48,438 nt of DNA from Flexilinea sp. (GTDB lineage Bacteria > Chloroflexota > Anaerolineae > Anaerolineales > Anaerolineaceae): positions 1 to 48,438 of the forward strand of contig JAFRIR010000090.1 in NCBI GenBank assembly GCA_017432685.1, in the 5' to 3' direction. A program made the translations under genes and the position numbers. Of the stretch, positions 43,135 to 48,438 are shown piece after piece. The notes beneath the pieces were generated by a model, which was not told the origin of the DNA, searched no databases, and was given only the letters and a program-made list of their open reading frames with translations. Positions within the stretch are counted from its first letter, which is position 1. Each line of letters begins with the position of its first letter.

Positions 43135-43164
43135 GAGCTTCAGAGAATTTATTCTCTGAAGCTC
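43135..43164. terminator. 14-base perfect hairpin downstream of the adhesin
   Basis: GAGCTTCAGAGAAT (43135-43148) and ATTCTCTGAAGCTC (43151-43164) are exact reverse complements with a 2-base gap, followed by only three T residues. It is probably a processing or 3'-protecting stem in front of the terminator at 43190, or a weak terminator. Confidence 0.6.
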
Positions 43165-43189
43165 TTTGGAAAAGTAAAAATCATTTAAT

Positions 43190-43217
43190 GGTCACTTGAG
43201 TCAAAGTGACCTTTTTT
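43190..43217 (+). terminator. Rho-independent terminator of the adhesin
   Basis: GGTCACTT (43190-43197) pairs with AAGTGACC (43204-43211), followed by six T residues. Apart from this, the preceding hairpin and the heptamer arms, I see nothing in the 43031-43459 gap except a -10-like box before the next gene. Confidence 0.85.
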
Positions 43218-43332
43218 GATTTATCATTGAGCGAAGCTTCTGCACTGAATCTGACTTGTACGAAGCACATATCTTGGTTTAGAACAAGTTACTTTAACTC
43301 ATTTGCCGTGGAATGGATATTATTCAGCACTT

Positions 43333-43414
43333 TCTTAACTCTTAATTCTTAACTCTTAATTCCTGTTCCTGCTACCTGATACCAGCAACCTAATCTCCTA
43401 TTCCCTATTCCCTG
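43333..43414. repeat. Heptamer array, right arm of locus S3
   Basis: CTTAACTC and TTAATTC units, exact complements of the left arm at 43050-43076, up to about 43361. More degenerate units (CCTGTTC, CTACCTG, CTATTCC) continue to 43414. The two arms enclose about 250 bases holding the adhesin terminators. Confidence 0.75.
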
Positions 43415-43445
43415 ACTTTGATAGCTTTTGACAGCCCGGTGCGGG

Positions 43446-43451
43446 TATAAT
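43446..43451 (+). promoter_or_regulatory. -10 box immediately before HMG-CoA reductase
   Basis: TATAAT ends 8 bases before the ATG at 43460, so transcription may begin at the start codon. TTGACA occurs at 43428-43433, but only 12 bases away, too close for a standard -35. Confidence 0.4.
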
Positions 43452-43459
43452 AGGTACCG

Positions 43460-44812
43460 ATGGACGGGATGAAGAAGTTTTATCAAATGACGATCGAGGA
43501 GCGGCGGGAGACGATTCGGGAAGAATCCGGGCTCTCTGCGCAGGCTCTCGCTGCCCTTTGCGGTGTGAATGGTCTGAGCGAGGAAACCGCCGACCGGATG
43601 ATCGAAAACGTCATCGGCCGTTATTGCCTGCCCATCGGCATTGCCCGGAATTTCATCATAAACGGAAAGCCTTATCTCATTCCCATGGTGATCGAAGAGC
43701 CCTCCGTGGTGGCAGCTGCCTCGAACGGGGCACGGATCGCTGCGGCCGGCGGCGGGTTCACTGCGGAAGCCGACGCGCCGCGCATGATCGGCCAGCTGCA
43801 GATCCTCAACATCCCGGATCCGGAACTGGCGAAAGCCGCATTGGAAACCAAAAAAGACGACCTGCTCAAACTGGCAGCGGAAAGCTGCCCCCGGCTGATC
43901 GAGCGGGGCGGCGGTCCGGTGAATCTTGAATTTCGTGTATTGAATGAAACGGCTGCCGGGCCGATGCTCATCCTGCATCTGACCATGGATGTGCGCGACG
44001 TGATGGGCGCCAACCTGATCGATACCGCCCTCGAAGCGATTGCACCGAAGGTTGAAGCCATCAGCGGCGGTACCGTCCGTCTGCGCATTCTCAGCAACCT
44101 CGCAGACCAAAGGCTTGCAAGGGCGCGCTGTTCCGTCCCGGTGTCGGCGCTCGCGTTCAAAAATTATGATGGTGAAACGGTCCGTGATCGGATGCTGGAA
44201 GCGGCAGCCTTTGCTGAAGCCGACCCTTACCGGGCGGTCACCCATAACAAGGGCATTATGAACGGCATTGATGCTGTGGCCCTGGCCACCGGCAACGATT
44301 GGCGGGCGGTGGAAGCCGGTGCCCATGGCTGGGCTGGCATGGAGCACACGGAGACTGAACCGATGCTGCCGCGAAGCCGGCACAGAGGGGCGGAATCCAG
44401 TGGTGCGGCGATCCATCCCCTGTCTCACTGGACGGTCGACCCGGAGAACGGAAATCTGAACGGGTTTATCGAACTGCCCCTGGCGGTCGGGATCGCGGGA
44501 GGGGCTACGCACGTGCATCCGGGCGCTGCGGCAGCGCTGGAACTGATGGCCGTGCAAAGTGCGCAGGAACTGGCCGGCGTCATCGCTTCCGTCGGACTGG
44601 CTCAAAACCTGGCAGCGCTGAAAGCGCTCTCAACAGAAGGAATACAACGCGGGCACATGAGCCTGCATGCAAAACAAATGGCTGTGGCAGCCGGTGCGCA
44701 GGGAGAAGCCGCGGACCGCATTGCCGCCCGGATGGTCCGGGAAAACCGTGTCTCCGCTTCGTACGCGGCGGAACTGGCAGCTGAAATCAATAAGGAAACA
44801 CTCCATGCATAA
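43460..44812 (+). CDS. mvaA: Hydroxymethylglutaryl-CoA reductase, class II, with an in-frame repeat insertion
   Basis: Converts HMG-CoA to mevalonate (or the reverse). 450 residues, about 20 more than the Pseudomonas mevalonii enzyme. Catalytic residues are present: Glu80 in [11 protein letters not shown], Lys in THNKGIMNG, Asp in [14 protein letters not shown], and His in [17 protein letters not shown] is the cofactor-site motif. The extra residues, about 295-314 ([19 protein letters not shown]), are encoded by a copy of the dispersed palindromic repeat at 44342-44392. The start may be 43460 (adjacent to a TATAAT box) or 43469. The synthase gene overlaps its end by 8 bases. With Fni at the other end of the window this implies a mevalonate route. 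Confidence 0.95.
   Translation: MDGMKKFYQMTIEERRETIREESGLSAQALAALCGVNGLSEETADRMIENVIGRYCLPIGIARNFIINGKPYLIPMVIEEPSVVAAASNGARIAAAGGGFTAEADAPRMIGQLQILNIPDPELAKAALETKKDDLLKLAAESCPRLIERGGGPVNLEFRVLNETAAGPMLILHLTMDVRDVMGANLIDTALEAIAPKVEAISGGTVRLRILSNLADQRLARARCSVPVSALAFKNYDGETVRDRMLEAAAFAEADPYRAVTHNKGIMNGIDAVALATGNDWRAVEAGAHGWAGMEHTETEPMLPRSRHRGAESSGAAIHPLSHWTVDPENGNLNGFIELPLAVGIAGGATHVHPGAAAALELMAVQSAQELAGVIASVGLAQNLAALKALSTEGIQRGHMSLHAKQMAVAAGAQGEAADRIAARMVRENRVSASYAAELAAEINKETLHA
44342..44392. repeat. Dispersed palindromic repeat, copy 6, inside the HMG-CoA reductase gene
   Basis: AGCACACGG, GACTG and then GCCGCGAAGCCGGCACAGAGG match, in the same order, the reverse strand of the copy at 6792-6862 with few differences. 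The reading frame passes through it without a stop. Confidence 0.85.
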
Positions 44813-45869
44813 CATGAAACACATCCTGACACCTGAAAAGCCGGTCGGTATTGTCGGTTACGGCGCTTATATTCCCCGTTACCGCATCCCCGATTCAGAA
44901 ATCGGGCGGATCTGGCATGACGGTGCAAAAGGGCTGATCAAAGAAAAATCCGTTCCCGGTCTGGACGAGGACGTCATCACCATGGCGATCGAAGCCTGCC
45001 GCAATGCGATCAAGCGGGCGCAGATCGATCCGCAGGAGCTGCGGGCGGTCTGGATTGGCTCGGAGTCCCATCCTTACGCGGTGAAACCCAGTGGAACGGT
45101 GGTTTCTGAGGCGATCGGCGCCGGTCCGGCAATTTCCGCTGCCGACACCGAATTTGCCTGCAAAGCCGGGACGGAAGCCATGACCATGGCTATGGGGCTG
45201 GTGAGTTCCGGCATGGGACGCTATGCGCTGGCCTGCGGCATGGATACTGCCCAGGGACGTCCCGGCGATGTACTGGAATATACCGCCGGTGCGGGCGGTG
45301 CGGCGGTCATCATCGGACCGGCGGAGGAATCCTGCGCGAAGATCGATGGGCTTTTTTCCTTCGTGACCGATACGCCTGATTTCTGGCGCCGTCAGCATGA
45401 AAAATATCCCGAACACGGTCAGCGTTTTACCGGAGACCCGGGGTATTTCTATCACGCGAAATCTGCAGCGGAGATCTATCTGGAGGAAAGCGGAACGAAG
45501 CCTTCGGATTACCGATTCGCTGTTTTCCATCAGCCGAACCAGAAGTTCCCGCAGAAGGTTGCCAAAGACCTGGGCTTCACGACAGAGCAGATCGCGACCG
45601 GGCTGCTTTCTCCCGTAATCGGAAACACCTATTCCGGTGCGGTGCTGCTGGGAATTTCGGCGGTGCTGGATGTTGCGGAACCGGGCGACCGGATTTTCTG
45701 TACCTCCTTCGGCTCCGGCGCCGGTTCGGACGCCTTTTCCCTGACGGTCACGGAGCGGGTGAAGGATATCCGGGGACTGGCTCCCTTCACACAGACCTAC
45801 ATCAACCGCCGTACCGAGATCGATTATGCTACCTATGCCCGCTATCGGGGAGAATACGTACTTAAATGA
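44805..45869 (+). CDS. mvaS: Hydroxymethylglutaryl-CoA synthase, archaeal type
   Basis: Condenses acetoacetyl-CoA with acetyl-CoA to HMG-CoA. 354 residues, the archaeal-type length. [14 protein letters not shown] is the N-terminus. [15 protein letters not shown] has the catalytic Glu, [14 protein letters not shown] holds the nucleophilic Cys at about residue 119, and FHQPNQKFP the active-site His. The ATG at 44805 has AAGGAAA 7 bases upstream and overlaps the reductase stop by 8 bases; a second ATG at 44814 is less well placed. In archaea this enzyme works in a complex with a thiolase and a DUF35 protein. A thiolase-like gene follows here, but no DUF35 gene does. Confidence 0.93.
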   Translation: MHNMKHILTPEKPVGIVGYGAYIPRYRIPDSEIGRIWHDGAKGLIKEKSVPGLDEDVITMAIEACRNAIKRAQIDPQELRAVWIGSESHPYAVKPSGTVVSEAIGAGPAISAADTEFACKAGTEAMTMAMGLVSSGMGRYALACGMDTAQGRPGDVLEYTAGAGGAAVIIGPAEESCAKIDGLFSFVTDTPDFWRRQHEKYPEHGQRFTGDPGYFYHAKSAAEIYLEESGTKPSDYRFAVFHQPNQKFPQKVAKDLGFTTEQIATGLLSPVIGNTYSGAVLLGISAVLDVAEPGDRIFCTSFGSGAGSDAFSLTVTERVKDIRGLAPFTQTYINRRTEIDYATYARYRGEYVLK

Positions 45870-45900
45870 GGAATTAGGAATGAGAAATGAGGAATGAGAA
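45866..45900. repeat. Heptamer array between HMG-CoA synthase and thiolase-like genes (S4)
   Basis: Units GAATTAG, GAATGAG and AAATGAG run from the synthase stop into the first codons of the next gene. The ATG at 45894 is itself part of a GAATGAG unit. Confidence 0.8.
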
Positions 45901-47039
45901 CTGATAATGATATCGTAATTGCCGGGATCGGGCTTTATCCGGTCGGAGAACACTGGGAGATCTCCCTGCGGACCATGGGAGCCCGTGCGGTCCGTGCCGC
46001 CATCGCGGACAGCGGCGGCTTGCAGCCGCAAGGCTTGTTTGTCGGCAATGCCTTTGCTTCGATCCTCTCCCATCAGACCAATCTGGCCGCGTTGATCGCG
46101 GATGAGGCAGGACTGACCGGTGTGGAGGCCTGTTCTTTTGAGGCAGCCGGCGCTTCCGGCGGGGCAGCGGTCCGGGCTGCGTACCTGGCGGTGAAGTCCG
46201 GTTTTCTGGACTGTGCCGTGGCGCTGGGGATCGAAAAGATCACCGAAAACACCGGGACGAAGGCTGCTGAGACACAGGACCTGATGCTCAATTATGAATA
46301 TGAGACCACTGCCGGGATGACCATCCCCTCCGGGGCGGCGCTGCTGGCACGGCGTTATATGGTGGAATATGGGCTTGAGCGGGATGTGCTGGACTGTATG
46401 TCGCTGAATGCATATAGTCAAGCATGCGGCAATCCGAATGCCTTTTATCATCTGCGCCTGAACGATGAAAAGCTTCTTCATCAGCCGCTTTCCAATGCGC
46501 CGCTGGGAATGTTCGACTGCGCGGCGCTCGCAGACGGAGCGGCGGCCCTGGTTATCACCCGGACTGATAAACTATACGAAAAATTTGAACATTTGCCGGT
46601 GAGGATCATCGGCAGCGCCAACGCGATCGCGCCGCTTTCCCTGCATGACCGGCGCAATCTGCTGCATTACGGAGCCTGTGCCGCCAGCGCGGAGAAGGCC
46701 TTCAAACATGCTGATATACCGCAGCGTTCAGTGGACATCTGGGAGGTTTGGGACGCTTTTTCCATTGATGCCATCCTGACGCGGGAGGCCATCGGGCTGG
46801 CTCCTTCCGGAGAGGGCTGGAAAGCGGACGGACGCTATTATTCTTCCATGGGGGGCTGTCTGGGGCGGGGCAACCCGCTGGGCGCTTCCGGCGCCTATCA
46901 GGTAGCTGAGGCTGCGCTGCAGATTCGCGGGGAGGCGGGCGCCTGTCAGATCCAAAACGTACGCACGGCTTTTGTGCAGTGCGTCGGCGGTCTCGGCGGC
47001 ACGGCGGTGACACACATCCTGACGCTAAATGATGAATGA
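45894..47039 (+). CDS. Thiolase-like protein without the usual catalytic Cys and His
   Basis: 381 residues of the archaeal-type thiolase/SCP-x family. It is expected to supply acetoacetyl-CoA to the synthase upstream. The nucleophile segment, normally AACASGG, reads AAGASGG (Gly86, codon GGC). The GHPxGAxG motif reads GNPLGASG (Asn327). The HDAF segment reads WDAFSID. Only the second cysteine, QCVGG (Cys363), is kept. Normal Claisen chemistry is therefore doubtful. It may be a structural partner of the synthase, a lipid-transfer-like protein, or an enzyme with another activity. The ATG lies in a heptamer repeat, so both start and ribosome site come from repeat sequence. Confidence 0.8.
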   Translation: MRTDNDIVIAGIGLYPVGEHWEISLRTMGARAVRAAIADSGGLQPQGLFVGNAFASILSHQTNLAALIADEAGLTGVEACSFEAAGASGGAAVRAAYLAVKSGFLDCAVALGIEKITENTGTKAAETQDLMLNYEYETTAGMTIPSGAALLARRYMVEYGLERDVLDCMSLNAYSQACGNPNAFYHLRLNDEKLLHQPLSNAPLGMFDCAALADGAAALVITRTDKLYEKFEHLPVRIIGSANAIAPLSLHDRRNLLHYGACAASAEKAFKHADIPQRSVDIWEVWDAFSIDAILTREAIGLAPSGEGWKADGRYYSSMGGCLGRGNPLGASGAYQVAEAALQIRGEAGACQIQNVRTAFVQCVGGLGGTAVTHILTLNDE

Positions 47040-47411
47040 GGAATTAGAAATTAGAAATTAGGAATGAGAAATTAGGAATTAGGAATGAGAAATTAGGACT
47101 TAGGAATTAGGAATTAGAACTATTTTACATCGTTCTTCACTCTTACTTCTCATTTCTCATTTCTTATTTCTCATTTCTCATTTCTCACTTCTCACTTCTC
47201 ATTTCTCATTTCTCATTTCTCATTTCTCACTTCTCACCTCTCACTTCTCACTTCTCATTTCTCACTTCTCATTTCTCATTTCTTATTTCTTATTTCTTAT
47301 TTCTCATTTCTTATTTCCTATTTCTCATTTCTTATTTCTCATTTCTCACTTCTCATTTCTCACTTCTCACTTCTCATTTCTCATTTCTCATTTCTCATTT
47401 CTCATTTCTCA
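47037..47411. repeat. Large inverted heptamer arrays (locus S5)
   Basis: The left arm, 47037-47119, has units GAATTAG, AAATTAG and GAATGAG. The right arm, 47137-47411, has about 39 units of TTCTCAT, TTCTCAC and TTCTTAT. They are complementary in kind and face each other across about 17 unique bases between the convergent thiolase-like and lplA genes. The right arm extends into the lplA coding end. The whole gap 47040-47394 is this array; no gene is present. Confidence 0.9.
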
Positions 47412-48387
47412 TTTCGTTAATGAATTCCCCGAGCGGCAGCTGCGGGAAATAGTTTTCCCAGCCGGCAGCGGACAGTGTGGCTGTCAAGTCTTCCGGGGTC
47501 CATTTTGTGCCCTCCAACGCCTGTTCCAGCCGGCTGATGTCATTCACACAAAAGAAATCGCCGAAAAAGCGGGCAGCGTTCACAACGCCCTCCCGGACAT
47601 CTGCCCGGAAGTCGATGGCGCCTCCTGGATGGTGGATGCGGCAGCGATGGTTGTATGCCGGTGATTCACCGTACGTCCAGCGGTCGTTCCGGTAGCGGCT
47701 CTTTGCCAGTTCCCTTATATTCTCAAAATCCTTTTCCGTAAAACTGCGTGTAGACAATTCGTTTGAGCGCGCAAAATGTCGGATAATGGCTTCCCTTAGC
47801 TCATCTGTATCGTTGAGCTGCGGCAGATACGGCCTGATGCAGGTGACCCGGCTGCGGACAGACTTCACACCTTTTGAGCGAAGTTTCTCCGGATCGGGCC
47901 GCAGTGCCCGGGAAAGAATGCTCAGGTCCGAATCAAACAGCAGCGTGCCGTGGATCACGGAACCGTGCTGATTATGATAGTAAGCATTGCCGGAAAATTT
48001 AGCCCCGTCCACGGTCAGGTCGTTGCGCCCGCTGAGCTCTGCGGGCAGCCCCAGCTCATGCAGCGCCCTGAGGATCGGCTGAAGCAGGGTGGAAAAATCC
48101 GAGCTTGCCCGGCTGTCACCCGGACGGATCAGGCTGTAGTTCAGGTTGCCGAGGTCATGATACACAGCTCCCCCGCCGGAACAGCGGCGCACGACCCGGA
48201 TGCCATGTTCCCGGACGAAGCCGAGATCGATCTCATCCAAAGTGTTCTGATGCCGCCCGATGATGATGGAAGGCGCATTGATATAAAAAAACAGCGCCGG
48301 CTCCGCAAGCCCCATGCCGGTCAGGATATATTCCTCCATGGCGAGGTTCAAAGCCGGATCAGTGTTGGAATTGGGAATCGTGAGCAT
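47395..48387 (-). CDS. lplA: Lipoate-protein ligase A
   Basis: Attaches lipoate (via lipoyl-AMP) to E2 and GcvH lipoyl domains. 330 residues. [21 protein letters not shown] near residue 67 is the lipoate-binding signature. [19 protein letters not shown] near 118 contains the catalytic Lys. [16 protein letters not shown] and a C-terminal accessory domain follow, as in the two-domain LplA form. The last residues (MRNEK) and the TGA stop are encoded by heptamer repeat units, so the array has replaced or extended the natural C-terminus. Confidence 0.94.
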   Translation of the reverse strand: MLTIPNSNTDPALNLAMEEYILTGMGLAEPALFFYINAPSIIIGRHQNTLDEIDLGFVREHGIRVVRRCSGGGAVYHDLGNLNYSLIRPGDSRASSDFSTLLQPILRALHELGLPAELSGRNDLTVDGAKFSGNAYYHNQHGSVIHGTLLFDSDLSILSRALRPDPEKLRSKGVKSVRSRVTCIRPYLPQLNDTDELREAIIRHFARSNELSTRSFTEKDFENIRELAKSRYRNDRWTYGESPAYNHRCRIHHPGGAIDFRADVREGVVNAARFFGDFFCVNDISRLEQALEGTKWTPEDLTATLSAAGWENYFPQLPLGEFINEMRNEK

Positions 48388-48399
48388 AGCGTGAAAATA

Positions 48400-48438
48400 A
48401 AAATTAGGAATTAGAAATTAGGAATTAGGAATTAGGAA
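48400..48438. repeat. Heptamer array upstream of lplA (S6), cut by the window end
   Basis: GAATTAG and AAATTAG units in tandem from 13 bases beyond the lplA start to the end of the window. A partner arm, if any, lies outside. Confidence 0.8.

Noticed and set aside
43428..43451. TTGACA with TATAAT as a standard promoter before HMG-CoA reductase
   Set aside because: The spacer is only 12 bases, too short for sigma-70. Only the -10 box is kept as a weak candidate.
44895..46481. A 528-codon minus-strand ORF
   Set aside because: It runs antisense through the HMG-CoA synthase and thiolase-like genes, whose family motifs are unmistakable. Long antisense frames are expected from the codon bias.
47137..47411. 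CRISPR array
   Set aside because: The period is 7 bases with no spacers and there are no cas genes.

Overview
The window reads as a chromosomal segment of an anaerobic bacterium, most likely a member of the Chloroflexota, class Anaerolineae. This is inferred from gene content and not from any marker search. The supporting signs are archaeal-like mevalonate-pathway genes (type 2 IPP isomerase, class II HMG-CoA reductase, archaeal-type HMG-CoA synthase and a thiolase relative), a secreted NBR1-Ig-like protein, an archaeal/fungal-type aspartate-semialdehyde dehydrogenase, and many intergenic 7-bp tandem arrays. No tRNA, rRNA, CRISPR array, transposase or phage gene was found.

Layout. 1-349 holds only copies of a dispersed GC-rich palindromic repeat. 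350-4990 is a plus-strand operon: fni, a polyprenyl diphosphate synthase, folE, a HAD-like protein and a secreted Ig-like protein, closed by a hairpin terminator. A sugar kinase of NahK type and a PAP2 phosphatase follow. 6872-9187 (minus) is the asd-hom operon. It is preceded by a consensus-like promoter, a 27-residue Thr/Ile-rich leader ORF and mutually exclusive antiterminator and terminator stems, which is a complete transcription attenuator. dut (plus) converges on the rpoD-TPR-ndk operon (minus). Next come a DegV protein, a one-TM protein, an AEC transporter, a small membrane protein, and trmFO-csp.

17593-29732 is a surface-polysaccharide locus: a winged-helix regulator behind a perfect TTGACA-N17-TATAAT promoter and a palindrome, then an ABC exporter (Wzm/Wzt), a capsule-type GT-B protein, a methyltransferase, a PseB-like dehydratase, an RmlD-like reductase, NeuB, glycosyltransferases and an SpsF-like cytidylyltransferase. 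The set points to a nonulosonic-acid-containing glycan. Several pathway steps are not in the window.

29927-34390 (minus) carries a degenerate GH1-like protein, a large secreted protein, a 2-hydroxyacid dehydrogenase, a CopZ-like protein and a 49-residue membrane protein. A threonine dehydratase (plus) and an AAA/DUF4143 ATPase (minus) follow. 37355-43030 encodes an AT-rich 1891-residue adhesin: signal peptide, BspA-type repeats, eight Cna-B domains, an Asp-Pro linker and LPQTG, followed directly by its own sortase domain. 43460-47039 encodes HMG-CoA reductase, HMG-CoA synthase and a thiolase-like protein lacking the usual catalytic Cys and His. The window ends with lipoate-protein ligase.

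The strongest candidates for new biology are the adhesin-sortase fusion, the Thr/Ile attenuator on asd-hom, the dispersed repeat sitting in frame inside HMG-CoA reductase, and heptamer arrays arranged as inverted arms that supply stop and start codons to neighbouring genes.
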